Origin: Turnera subulata
Lineage: Eukaryota; Streptophyta; Magnoliopsida; Malpighiales; Passifloraceae
DNA length: 64,000 nucleotides
Reading direction: 5' to 3'
Assembly: GCA_028386065.3 (NCBI GenBank)
Contig: JAKUCV010007544.1
Coordinates: forward strand, 1-64,000
Part shown: positions 13,395-25,037 of the stretch, one piece after another
Position numbering within the stretch: the stretch's first letter is position 1
Layout of the letters: each line of letters begins with the position of its first letter
Notes under the pieces: generated by a model
The model's database searches: none
Seen by the model: only the letters and a program-made list of their open reading frames with translations
What the model was told of the DNA's origin: nothing
Program-made: the position numbers and the translations under genes

Positions 13395-13630
13395 GGGGTA
13401 GCATGCCCCAAGATGTATAAACTCGAATACGGGGTAGCATGCCCCTAGAAAGGATCTTCTCAAATAATGGGGTAGCATGCCCAAAAAAATTGAGTCAAAC
13501 ATAATGGGGTAGCATGCCACGAGACATCAAATCACATAAAAGGGGTAGTATGCCCCTAAGAATCAAGTCTGGTGCGGGCCCTTCGTGCCTTTTCTGGAAA
13601 ACTAAATCTCATGAGGGGGTAGTATACCCC
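13395..13630. repeat. Palindromic GGGGTAGCATGCCCC repeat, about 37-bp period
   Basis: Copies start at 13395, 13431, 13469, 13506, 13542 and about 13615 (spacings 36, 38, 37, 36 and about twice that). Each copy contains a dyad centred on GCATGC or GTATAC, while the spacers between them differ. Confidence 0.85.
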
Positions 13631-14108
13631 GAAAATTCAGTTTGTAGAAGTGATATATTCTAGAAAGACCTCTTTCAAAACATGGGTTGTGTTCCCCTTT
13701 TATTTTTTGTCAAAATTCTTCGGTCCTAGCGGCCCTACGCGCCTATTTACAAAGCCAAATTAATCAATCAAAGTGTTTTATCATTCTGGATCCCACAAGT
13801 ATACATGCACTTAATTTCCCTCAAAGAAGTCACTCCGGGGCGCAGGACCCACAAAAATGAAGAACAAGATTGTTACTGGGAGCTTGCGGTCATGTCTGGA
13901 AGCCCGCCAAAACTGGCCGTCATATTAGGATGTCTGTCGAGTCCAGCATTCTTCTCGACATGTCCGCCGAGTTCCAGCCTGCTTTTAAAACCTCAAAAAT
14001 CTCACTCCTCTCTTATTTCATCTCAAAATATCAAAAACTCTCTCAATTTTCTCTCAACTTCTCCCTTTGAACTCACAATCCATCCCCAAACTATTCTAAA
14101 TCATCTCT

Positions 14109-14249
14109 ATGGCCTCTTCTTCCTCATACTCTCTCAAATTGCGAGAAAACACCATGAGGAGGTATCGCCCAAAATCGAATCCAGAAGAAAATCCGGCTTT
14201 ATTGCTCAAATCCCCGGATAGACTACTGAGCTTCCCACAGTGCAAGTAA
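14109..14249 (+). CDS. Putative antisense ORF (first exon) of the Tat-type element
   Basis: A 46-codon frame starting MASSSSYSLKLRENTMRRYR, antisense to the surrounding element. Upstream lie a TATA-like TTTTAAAA at 13983 and a CT-rich leader. The frame ends AAG TAA, but a good splice donor overlaps that stop (TGCAA|GTAAGC), so this may be exon 1 of a spliced antisense gene continuing past 14250. Antisense ORFs are described in Tat elements. I cannot identify a domain, and the coding status is uncertain. Confidence 0.3.
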   Translation: MASSSSYSLKLRENTMRRYRPKSNPEENPALLLKSPDRLLSFPQCK

Positions 14250-15909
14250 GCCATTTCCATCAACTAAAACTTCTTAAATCATGGTTTCAATTCGTTTTGA
14301 GGTTTTTTCCCCAATTTCTCCATAAATCCAATTTTATGCCATGTTCGTTGTTTGATTGTTTGGAAATGATCCTAATATGCCTACAATGCTTTCCCACATG
14401 TTTATTTGCTAGATTAAATGCAAGAATTGTTGATTCGCTGAAATTCCCAATTAGGGGTTTAGGATTCTTGGTGAACTTTGATAATCTGGATGAGTGGGTT
14501 ACTGTTTTGATGTTTGAATTGCACAAATTTGTTGTATAATGGATGAATGTTGATGGGCTTGTGCCAATTTCGGTCAATTTTGAGTTTTACCTGGACGGAT
14601 TTTGTGATTTTCTTGTGTTTTGATCTGCAAATAAAATGCCGTTATGATGCTGAAATGTATGAGTTTTGCGTGCAAATCTATTCCCATGATGCATATCTAC
14701 ATGATTATGAAATTCTTCTTATCCGTCATCCATATCTTTGGAGTCGCCACCCGAATTTTATTATAGGGGAAAATCCGACGAAAACCTTCCTTAGGCAACT
14801 AATGACTCCTTTAGATGTGGACCCGGGGGTTTGTCACGGATGGGAAGGTGTTAGGCACCCGTCCATGTTGGGGCAAGAACATGTGCAATTAAATACCAAC
14901 ATATTCCATGCACAACAACACAAATAACAAAAACAAAACAAAGACAAAACAGAAAATAAATAAAGATTGAGCTTGCGTTTCAAACCATTAGAAACTGCCT
15001 GCGTACCCCCTATCATGGGTTCAAAGCTCAGGTAGTTCTTAACATGCATCACATATTATCACATTAACAGCATCATCACGTCACAGCAGCATTTAATTAA
15101 GAGAATTAGAACGAGTTACCTCTTGAAGCCCTCCTCTAGCTCCTACTTGCTTACCACTCCTTAGAAGAATTTTGGCAGAACTTCCACGAGCAATTCAACG
15201 TGGAAGGAGGCCGCATTGGCATCTGAAATCAACAGCGACGTTGTAGGTCTACTTCTTAGAATTCCAGGGACTCCAAGAACGTAGCAAACCGATATCTACA
15301 ACTCCAGATATGGCGATTCTTTCGGGACTGTCTGCACTGGAATCTTCCCCTCGGATTTGAAGCTTTCCTCCACTGATTTGCTTTGATCCACCTCCTTTCT
15401 CTTCTTCTTGTTCTCCTCTTTCTACTGCCTTCTTTCTACTCCTCTTCACAAAACTCCTCTAGAATTTGAATCCTTAACAGGGTTCCTAAGCTTGGAATTA
15501 GAGATTTATTCCAAGCACCTAATTTATGTGTGTATAGAGGGGGGAAGAGAGAAATTGTGTCAATGAGGATGAATGAGGGGTCCTATTTATAGTGTTCAGG
15601 GGGGTCTAGACGTGGTGTTGTTCTAAGGGTCGGGATTGAATCCCTAGATCCAACGTAGATACCCAGAATCAAGGGAACAGGAAAAATTTGGAAAGTTGCC
15701 GAAACAGGGAACGATAACCGCCCAGCCATGACGGTCATGTTGTGGCGAGCGCCATGTGCTGGCGGTCAAGTCTTGAAGCCCGCCAGGTGCTAGCGGTCAT
15801 GCCGCCATGTCCGCCTACACCTGTTTCCAAATTGTTCTTTCCTTTTCGATTTTGATCCTCATTATTCCGGTCCAACTTGATTTCTACGCCCTTCTTAATC
15901 AGTTTTATG

Positions 15910-17815
15910 CAAGGTTATCAAAACCGGACCAGTTCGTCTGGTTAACCCGGTTCAACCGCCTTTTCAGCAAAGCTCCAGTCCGGTTCACTAGAAAAAACCC
16001 CCTGTTACACAACCGTTTTGAACCGGCCGGTTTTTACGGTTTTTTACCGGTTGAGCCTCTTTTTTTCATTTAAAAGTTTTAAAAATGGTGAGAGTAAGAC
16101 TTGAACTAGGGATGGCAAAATTCCCCATCTTTGCGGATCCCCGCGGGGATTCCCCGCGATCGGGGCGGGGCGGGGAATTTTTTTTGCCCCGTGGGGCGGG
16201 GATGGGGGCATTTTTGTACCCGAGGATAATTTGCGGGGCGGGGTGGGGATCGCATCACCCGCCCCGCGGGGCCCCACAAAATATGAAATGACGATTATGC
16301 CCTTGTAGTGGAAGCTAGAGTTGCCCTGATAATTGTGTTATTTTGGTCATTTCAAAAATGTATTAATTTTTTTTTCTCAGCAGCCGGCAGCCCACATATT
16401 CGTCCATACCCTAAATCGCTTTTATTCAATTCCTCATCAAAAAAATCCTAATTTTTTTTTCTCAGCAGCCGGCTGCCCACTATCCTCTCCCTCCTCCCCT
16501 CGCCTCTGTCCTCCCCCTCTTCCTCTTCCCTGCCCTCTGTCACACACGCCGCAGCCGTAGCCGCTGGAGTCCGGGCACTGTCTCCCGCCACTCCTTTTCC
16601 ACCACTATCCTCTTCCTCACCTCACTCTCTTCCAGTCTTCCCTGTCTCCCGCCCGACCCTGCCACTACAGCAGCCGTCCTCCTCCGGCCACTGTCCTCTC
16701 CCTCCTCCCCTCCTTCTTCGGTCCTCTCCTTAAGGAGTAGGGAGAGGCTCAAGTGGTGCTACCGCGTCAAAAGTGTCAGCCACCTCCAGAAGTGCCGCCA
16801 CCTCCAGAAGTGACTCCACCCGCGGCATCGGCTGGTACAAGGACCGACGGCCCCCCTCCCTCCACGGTAATACTCTTCATTTCATCAACCCCCCTTCCTT
16901 ACCCCTCTCTCTCTCGATTGATTTTCAAATCCTGCAAATGGATTATCTATTCACCCCCTCTGGATCTGTGCTTCCTTGTTCCATTTGTTTCAATTGGCAA
17001 ATCACTACGGTTACTGCTTCTTTATTGTGATTAGTGCCACGGTTTTTTTGCTCTGAATTATGTCATCTTTTGTGGAATATTGATTGTGTTCAGCACTCAA
17101 ACAAAGTGGGATTTGAGTTCAGCACTCAAACAATTTATTTAACGCCATTGTTCTTTTGGTACTGATGGAGTTTTCTGCATACATACTGGTTTAGTTAATA
17201 CCCATACTGCTCTGTTTGTTGCATACTTGTTTGTTTAGGTTTCTAATCAAACAACTCAGGTTATTGGTTGTTTTATCAAAATAAAACGTAGGTTATTGGT
17301 TAGAAGTTCTGGGATTTGTTCTTTTGTTTGAACTTTGAATCTTGCCATTTTTGTCCAAAAAAATTAAAATAGTTATTTAAGGTTCAGGGAATGGGGATCC
17401 GCGGGGATCGCGGGGAGCGGGGACGGGGATACATTTTCCCCCGCGTGCGGGGAGCGGGGCGGGGCGGGGAGAAACATATAGTGCGCGGGGCGGGGCGGGG
17501 ATTACTCTACTCGCTAATTCCCCGCCCCGTTGCCATCCCTAACTTGAACCCTTGACCTCCTAATAATATTTAAAGTCATTAACCAACTAAACTATTACAA
17601 ATTAGTGTTATCTTTACATAAGTTTTAGTATATATTGAGAATGACTTCAATTTTGACCATAAAATTATTATAATGAATATATTTTGACTGTTTTCTTAAA
17701 AAATTAATATATTTTAATAAAACGGTTGAACCCCGGTTAAACCTCGGTTGAACCCCGGTTTTCCTTGAACATCCCCTTCGCCGGTTCAATGGCCGGTCCG
17801 GTTTTCAAAACCTTG
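15910..17815. mobile_element. Non-autonomous hAT element (outer of a nested pair)
   Basis: Imperfect terminal inverted repeats: CAAGGTTATCAAAACCGG at the left end and, on the other strand, CAAGGTTTTGAAAACCGG at the right end. It is flanked by GTTTTATG (15902-15909) and GTTTTATA (17816-17823), an 8-bp target duplication with one mismatch. Subterminal sequence is rich in CCGGTTCAACC/GGTTGAACC words on both sides. No transposase is visible. Its interior was later entered by the element at 16107-17541. Confidence 0.8.
16107..17541. mobile_element. Non-autonomous hAT element (inner of a nested pair)
   Basis: Perfect 12-bp terminal inverted repeats TAGGGATGGCAA (16107-16118, inverted at 17530-17541) and a perfect 8-bp target duplication ACTTGAAC (16099-16106 and 17542-17549). 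Subterminal regions are extremely GC-rich CCCCGCGGGG/GGGGCGGGG arrays in inverted orientation (about 16135-16275 and 17395-17530). No transposase frame is seen. The middle (16370-16860) is a CT-rich stretch resembling a gene leader, with CTCAGCAGCCGGC twice (about 16377 and 16461). Confidence 0.93.
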
Positions 17816-18356
17816 GTTTTATATCTCTTTTAAGCTTCAGAAACCTCCTAACTTATAGCCTACCCTCACCTTTTTCCTATTTTTTCTTACTTTCTCCCCC
17901 ACTCTACTCTAAATACCGTAAATATCAAAACCATCAAAGAAATAATTTAATCTGAATTCTGGATGAAAATTCAGACTAAAAGGCCTCTAAGTTCAGTGTT
18001 TTTTATGGGCTAAAATTGTCGGAGGGTCCATGTTCTATTGGTTCAGATTCTTAATCTATTTTAAACCCAAAACCATCTCGAAAGGATCCAAAAATAAAAT
18101 AAAAGCCTAAAATAATAAAACACCCATTTTTATTAAATTCAGACCTTAAATATATTTAAACTCAGAATTAAAGCATCTCAATAATTCCAAGCTAAATACA
18201 CAAAAATTCAAAAATAATGAAAATATTAATGTTTCGCTAAATTAAATTATAAATATATTTCATCCTAGGATCAAATTATCTCATTACTCCATAGATAAAA
18301 ATACATCTATAATCGAATAATATGAAATATTAGTGGGTCAAAATTGGGTGTTCACA

Positions 18357-18924
18357 GTGGCCGGTTCGGTCACAGGCCAAAAATTCTTTTCTTGATTTTT
18401 TTTCGAATATTGTTTCGGGTCGTTCCCGAGTCCGAAAAAATATGGGTGCCCTCGTATCAACCAGTAGAATTTTTTGGATACAAATATCTTTCCAAGATAA
18501 ATTTTAAATGACCTAAATGCTCTTGGTCAAACTTCGTTGACGACTGGCTTCAGTACAGGCTGGCCATTCTTTCAAGAATTCTCAAAAAACATTCGGGACT
18601 CCAAAGACTTTTTCATCGCTTTCTTTGGTTATTCCCAGGTGTGTTCTACCCTAAGGAGACTCTTTCTCAAAAATATTTTCGCGACTCTGGGGAAAAATTT
18701 TAGTGCTAACACATGCTCCAAGTACAAATGTAGGAGCAGGGCAACTTCAAATGCTCCTACTTTTTAAAAGATAAGTGGAGACCCAAGCTACCCATAAAGA
18801 GCCAACGCATAACAGCGGGCTCCACAAGTGTCGAGCAATACAAGCTTGGTTCCAATCTTTGAGTTTTTTAGACCAAACCCACCCTCCTGTGTTGGAAATG
18901 TTAATTCAGACCGAGCGACCTTGC
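18357..18924. other. Unassigned sequence between Tat LTR and LINE
   Basis: No recognisable coding or repeat signature. Likely old transposon or flanking DNA. Confidence 0.35.
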
Positions 18925-20105
18925 TTTATGGGCATTAGAGGAGGATCTAGACCATAGAAAAGAAGAGCAGAGTCTTTCAATTTCTTTTAAGACTTTTGTA
19001 AGCAAGATGAATATACTTGTCCAGTAGCTCTGAATACTAAACAAAATAGAAGTTACTAGCTGAAGCTTGCCAGCAAAAGAGAGGTATTTTGAGCTCCAAG
19101 TGTTTATGCGTGCCATAATCCGGTCTATAAGGGGTTTGCAATGAGCATATGATTGTCTATCTTAAATTAGGGGAACACCAAGGCATCTCACAAGAAGAGA
19201 ACCAAGCTTGAACCCACATATTTGAAGAAATTGGGGCACATGGTGATCACGCACTCTAGCAAAAAACACCTCACTTTTGGTAGGATTGAACTTTAAACCT
19301 GAGAGGAGATAGAACCCCTTGAAGATATGTGTAATGGCGATTGATGCTTGCAAGCTCCTATCAGAGAAAACCATTAAGTCGTCAACAAAGCAACGGTGTG
19401 TGAGGTTAACTTGAGAAATTTTAGGGTGATATGGAAGGAGTTTCTCACTGACAGCCTTATTAAGTAAACATGACAGCAATTCCATAGAAATAACAAAGAG
19501 GTAAGGTGAAAGGGGATCACCTTGCCTCATACCTTTGCCTCCAGGAAAGTATCCGCATAAAGCTCTGTTAATAGAGATGGAAAACATGGCTGTGGAAAAA
19601 CAAGCTTTGAGCCAAGAGATAAATTTAAGGGGAAGTGCATGGCAGCACGAATAGCCAGTAGAAAATCCCAATCATTGGAATCAAAAGCCTTCATCAAGTC
19701 AATCTTCATCACACATATGCTAGCTTGGCCGGATTTGTGATAATTATGAACTAGCTCATGGACGAACAGGATATTGTCTACAATGCGTCTGCCAGATATA
19801 AAAGCCGATTGACTGCTGCTAATGATGGATGGGAGGCATTTCACAATTGGTTGGCAAGAATCTTTGAGATGCACTTGTATAGAATGGTGCAACATGCTAT
19901 TGGTCGGTAGTCAATAAGTTTATGTGCATTTGGGACCTTAGGTATCAAGATAAGAATGGTGGAGTTGACTCTCTTTAATAACTTTCCAGAACCAAAATAT
20001 TCTTGAATAGCTTGCATGATATCAGCCCCAATAATGTTCCAGTGGCTTTGAAAAATTCTACCTTACATCCATCAGGTCTGGGGACTTTATTAGTAAGAGG
20101 GAGAA
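18925..20105 (-). pseudogene. Broken LINE (L1-type) reverse transcriptase
   Basis: Minus-strand translation gives hallmarks of plant L1-type ORF2 in order: LIPKVPNAHKLIDYRPIACC (about 19960-19900), SQSAFISGRRIVDNILFVHE and KIDLMKAFDS (19820-19670), GMRQGDPLSPYLFVISMELL (about 19530) and FVDDLMVF (about 19380, the YADD-box region with V for A). MARINTWSSKYLSFAGKLQL (19116-19057) is the typical downstream segment. Frame changes between these blocks (for example near 19670 and 19160) and stops show it is dead. The endonuclease 5' part and the 3' end are missing. Confidence 0.9.
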
Positions 20106-21199
20106 CATAGCAGACTTTATTTCCCTAGATTGTTTCTATTGTAGTGAACAAAAAACATTGTAGGTTTGTTGGATTTGATTTTTTTTTGTTTTTCTTGTGT
20201 TAAAATATTTGAGTTTTGAGTTTTTTGATATAATGATAATAATTTTGGGTGGGTTTTCTTAAAACTATATAGAGACACGAGCTGTGTGTCCAACATACTT
20301 CGACTTCTCCCCTTTGTTCTTTGCTCTTTGGTTTTTCTTTTGTGAAGAAATGAAATTGGCTCATGGGTTGGTAAGTATATCGACCGAACTGACATCGATA
20401 TCATGTTGATCGGTGTAAAAATCAGCAGAGCGTCAGTTGGGATTTGGGCTCATTGAAGAAGACATGCCGATTATGGGCTCATCGAAGAAGACATACCGAT
20501 CAAGCAATCGGCACGGTATGTACCGTACCGACAAAAACTGGCAAAATCATTACAAAACCAAAAAAAAAAAAAAGAAGAGGTCATAGTTGCGGTTTTGAAG
20601 CTTTGAATTCAAGCAATGCTGTATATGAGTCGGGGAAGAGATAACAAAAGAAGCCAAACTTCACATTATTCTTTCCAGAAAGATTTAACCAAACATGATT
20701 TGTGGAAATCACCAAAAACATATCTTCCGTTCTCCTTGCAAGGTCATTAAAATAATAATAATAAAAAAAACTTACAAACCACTTTCATTGATATATACCA
20801 ACCATGCAAATGAGAATCCATTTAGCAGAGTCAACTGGCTCGACGCCAAAAAGCTCCAACCAATATCCACATGTCGCTGGGTGGAACTTGACAAAAAGAA
20901 ATATTTCCCCAGAAGAAACACTTGGTTTTTCGTTCTGCTGACTTCAAATGGTAAATGTTACATGCATAAACTACAACAACCATCCACTCATACATGATCC
21001 ACCAATCTGTTTTCTTTTCGGCATGTTATAACTAAGGGTGATGCAGCACTATGTAACAGAAGGAGCTCCGAGTACTACTCCTTAAAGAACCTTTACCTGC
21101 AACAGATTTACAAACTTCAATATACAAATATGCTACCTGTGTTGAATTAATTTCTACTCTGAAACATTAGATTTCCCCCAAATGAACTTCTCTGTGACA
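20106..21199. other. Intergenic; 3' flank of the bZIP gene
   Basis: Near 20440-20510 a TTGGGCTCATTGAAGAAGAC unit is repeated in tandem (period about 31 bp). The stretch up to 21199 probably includes the bZIP 3' UTR. No gene recognised. Confidence 0.4.
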
Positions 21200-24100
21200 C
21201 TAGACCCTCTGGTTAAAGTTTGAAAAGCTAGGGCTTGACTGTCCATTGCGCGTCTGGTTGTTTGTGGATGACTGGGGCACCTGCAATAGCTGCTGTTGAG
21301 GGTGCTGCTGGATTTGGTGGCCTCCAAAGTGCATGGCTGACTGGTGGGAGGAAAATTGAGGCCCCAGCCCTCGGTTAAAAGGATTTCCATTGGCTGGGAT
21401 TTGACCAGCTGCTATTTTAAGCCGCTGTACCTCTTCCCTTAGTGCTTCATTCAGGGCTGCATACAGAGAAATATGTAAGAACCAATTCCAGTGGACTAGG
21501 AAAAGAGCAAGTTTTTATTGTAGGACAGGACAGTGTCCGCTGATGATCAATCTTTCAGACTTTTAAGGCATAAGAACATTGCTTTCTTCACATGCCAGGC
21601 CTTTGACACAACCCAAGCATGCATTCAGCTGTAGAAGGGATCAAACTGTTATCAGTTAGTTTGATGCCACAGCCTTTGATGCCAACTTGAGCGACAACAG
21701 TTTTGGCCCACCTCTACTCTCTTCTCACCTAATACCTCAACCTAGTAGCTTCTCCTAACTGGTGCCTCCAGAAGCCATTTCTGGATATTGCCAGATTCCT
21801 AAATGACTCTCTTGTAACTTATCCATCAAAAGGCGTCACCCTCATCCACCACTTCCCTAAATGTACTACGAAAAATATTTTAAGGGAATTAAATTCCATA
21901 GGTAACAGAAATAAATGACTTATTAAATTATAGCACAACCACAGACAAGATACCAAAGCATGTCTAGTATTTCCTTTGGTTTTCTGATTCTCTGCATTAA
22001 GATCACAGCCCATTGGAAGAAAGGCAGCTTTATGGCTGCTTTCACGAGATAAAAAGAGGCTTGATAATTTCTGTCAGAAATATTAACCGTCTTACTTTCT
22101 GCAGTTGAACATAAGCATAACAGTTAGGTGTGTGCAATTTCTTGAGTTAGACTCTAGACATTCCTTTAAATTTGTTTTTTTAAAAGAAACACTCCCATGT
22201 ACATGCATACCATCTCTAAGATGCGCTTGTTGCTCCATAGCCTGTAATCTTAGTTTCAATTCCTTATTCTCGGTAGTTAACCCGGTGGTATCTCTCTGCA
22301 TCAATGAGAAAGAGTATACATAAGCATTTAACTTTCAAATATTTTACATGTATAGGATATAAAAAATCATAAGCAAATGCATCTGCTATACATCACCCAC
22401 AACTATAAAAGAGACCAGTGAACATCAATTCACTCCAGTAATACCTTTTGCCTATGACAGAATTTTTATTTCCTTTCATGAACTTTCGATGCTCAGAGAG
22501 TTAGAGGGAGGGAAAATAACTTTACACAATTCATTATGTTGTCTGGATAAACTAAGGCGCAATAAACAGTGGATCATGTAATCAAATGATGAATAGACAA
22601 TACTCAACATAGGAAGAAAACAAATGTGGATGGGACAAAGAAAATGGGGCCACCAAGCCGTTGCTTTCATTTCTAACAAGCATTGAAATACCAATTCATA
22701 ATTATTAACGTGCTCAAATTGCAACATTTGAATAAGGTTTATGTCTGATACGTACTAGAGCAGGGCAGTAACACAAACATATAAAAAGCATGTTCATTTG
22801 TTACACAGAGGCCCGTCATGACTAAGAAGAGTCATTCACCGTCTAATACGAGGTATAGAAAATGATCCCTAAATTAAGATCTCTATTCAGATGTTAAAGT
22901 AAAAGGGAGCAAGATTCATAACAATATTCAGATTCTCAGTTATTTTGCATCATTATGGTCATATAAGAGTTAATGCATCTGCCAACTGGCCAACTCCAGA
23001 CTTGTATCATTGTTCTGTTATAACAAAAACACTTAGAGAAGGTTCAGAAATATAACAAAGGATATGCTCGGAAACAGGGAAGCTTAATTCAAAACAATAA
23101 AGGGACACAATCTTGTCCCATTCTATCAGAAAAGCATCTTTCCAGCACTAAAAAACAGAGACTTTCGCTCATGCCAGATAGATAAATAAAAGTCTGAGCA
23201 TCATAGTAAAGATTTCTTACAAACAGTTCTGTTTAAATCCCAAATTGAAATTATTCAAAGATTTTAGAAGAAGATTCAAACTCGAAGGGAATGCATCATT
23301 GTGCTAAAGAACAATTAGTCAAAGAGAGCTGGAACAAGAGACTGACCTAAATTATTTGTTCTAACTTGCTGTGTATCAGGGGTCAGGGGTGAAGATTCAC
23401 AATACTAAACAACTTTATTGTACTCCATGACCTTGTTATAACTTAGGAGAGAGCTGGCCAGCTTATAAAGTTGTTAAAGGTTCTGTGTGTAAACCTCGAC
23501 ATATATATGGTTGAACGAGCTGAAAACTTCAATGCACAAAATGCACAATTTCCTTTAAAAGCCTTGAATATGGTAGAGTTATATTCCTTTTATGCATGCG
23601 TTTATATCGAGGTACGCGCCCCCGGAACTTACAAAAGGAAAATATTTATTATCCAGAATGAGATTAAGGTACATGCTTAATAAGACAATATGAGTTGCGC
23701 AGCTGTAAGCAATAGGAAAACAATTTGGCTAAGACTGGTGGCCAAGTTCATAATTACCTAATTCTCTAGGTTACACAACAAATCGCATACCAATACTACA
23801 TAGCACTTATGCATACCATAACTATCATCGTACTATATACCCCCACCACAGTTGAACAAAAAACCAAATTTGTCCCTTCAATTTTCAACTGATATTTGTG
23901 AATGTCCTAAAATACAGACATGTGGAGGAATGGATTAAACCACAAGCAAAGAGGAAACAAAAGCACAGGACCCTGGAACATGGCTACTCTGGAAATGTTG
24001 ACGTAAGCATGCCAGAAAAACCTCATACAATCAACAAAAAAGTGAGTACGGAGAGGAAAGAGGCAGAAACCATGAAATTTAGCTGATGGAGTCAAAGACT

Positions 24101-25037
24101 ATCAAGTCCAATGGTATAGTGTGCTTCAACAAACTAACTAACGTTGTAGCTAGTTGGAATGGGACACACACCTGCAGCAGCGTGACCTGGGCGGACAGGG
24201 TGGTTGCTTCCGTCTGAAGCGTCTGGACCTTCCTCTCCAGCTCACTAGTGTACCGTATCTTCCTCTCCTTTGACCTCGCCGCAGATTGCCTATTAGCAAG
24301 AATCCTAAGCCCCCAACCAACCCCACAAAAAATAAACAAACAAAAGAATCTCAATTTCAAGCTTTCCAGCAAAAACCTCTCAGCCTAAGATTTATTATCT
24401 CTATTAGCTAGCATCGCAAGAGTAGTATAGAAAATGGTATTTAGTAAGACTACCTTTTAGCTCTCTTGGGATCAATCAAAGCGAGCTCCGCCAGTCTATC
24501 GGGGGCCATAGCTTTCTTGATGCCATCGACCGCGAGGGAGTCCACGTCGAACGACGTCGCAGTCGAGCCATCCATCGAGCTGCTGTGGCGGTGGCGCACC
24601 ACCCTCCTCTCCCCGCCGCCTCCGGCCGCCGCGGTCTTCCCCCCGAGCTTCTCATCGGCGGCGCCGAGGCCCAGGCCGTCGAAGAAGTCGGAGTCAACGG
24701 AGAGGCTCCGGAGGTGGTGGCCGATGGGCCTGGGAGGCGGGGGGGCGCCGGCGGAGGTGGAGTCGTCGGAGACGGAGGGGGAGTCAACGGGCATGGGCGG
24801 AGGGGCGCGGGGGACGGCGGAGGCAGGGGTGGGGGTGGGGAGGTCGAGGGAGGCGAAGTCGAGGTCGGAAGGGTCGAAGAGGAGGAAGTCGTCGAAGCGG
24901 AAGGAGGTGTCGGAGTGGGCCCGGCGGTGGTGGGAGGCGCGGTGTGGGGTATCGGGCATGGCCTCGATGTCCATCGCCATGGGCTGCTTGCCTGTGTTGT
25001 ACTTGGCAGAGGAAGAGGAAGAAGAGGAGGGCTCCAT
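21200..25037 (-). CDS. Group I bZIP transcription factor (VIP1/RF2a-like), 4 exons
   Basis: Exons on the minus strand: 25037-24454, 24304-24172, 22295-22211 and 21456-21200. Together 1059 nt, 352 aa plus TAG. The basic region [12 protein letters not shown] begins at residue 199 across exons 1-2. A long zipper follows with heptads L217, L224, L231, L238, L245, L252 and M259. The N-terminal half carries three serine-centred basic motifs (RRAHSDTS at 38-45, [13 protein letters not shown] near 109, [10 protein letters not shown] later). In VIP1-type proteins such sites are phosphorylated, bind 14-3-3 proteins and control nuclear entry. The C terminus is Gln/Ser/Asn-rich, ending NFNQRV. It likely binds DNA as a dimer in the nucleus. 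Exon 1 is very GC-rich, unlike its flanks. The closest Arabidopsis or rice member cannot be fixed by eye. Confidence 0.95.

Larger units (their letters stand above)
12284..14699 (-). mobile_element. Remnant internal region of the Tat-type element
   Basis: Lies between the two LTR copies in the same orientation. It contains a 52-bp minisatellite, a 36-38 bp palindromic repeat and a small plus-strand ORF, but no gag-pol. Tandem repeats between pol and the 3' LTR, and antisense ORFs, are both known in Tat-lineage elements such as Retand and Grande. Most of the coding region must be deleted. Confidence 0.5.
14700..18356 (-). mobile_element. LTR of the Tat-type Ty3/gypsy element (copy 2), carrying nested transposons
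   Basis: Homologous along its length to 10196-12283: GTCGCCACCCGAATTTTATT near 14750, the GGATGGGAAGGTGTTAGGCA block, the 15115-15480 promoter-like zone, GGCGGTCA subrepeats at 15720-15810, and a minus-strand start TGTGAACACCCAATTTTGACC at 18356. It is interrupted at 15910-17815 by hAT elements. The GGGTCCTCACA end is missing. Divergence from copy 1 is large. Flanks (CATGT left of copy 1, GTGGC right of copy 2) are not a target duplication, so either the element is rearranged or the two LTRs come from different insertions. Confidence 0.6.

Noticed and set aside
12545..13630. CRISPR-like arrays
   Set aside because: One array has no spacers; the other has a palindromic core in plant retroelement DNA and no cas genes. 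CRISPR does not apply to a plant nuclear genome.
10191..18361. Treating 10196-18356 as one intact gypsy insertion
   Set aside because: The flanking 5-mers do not match, copy 2 lacks its end, and the LTRs are strongly diverged.
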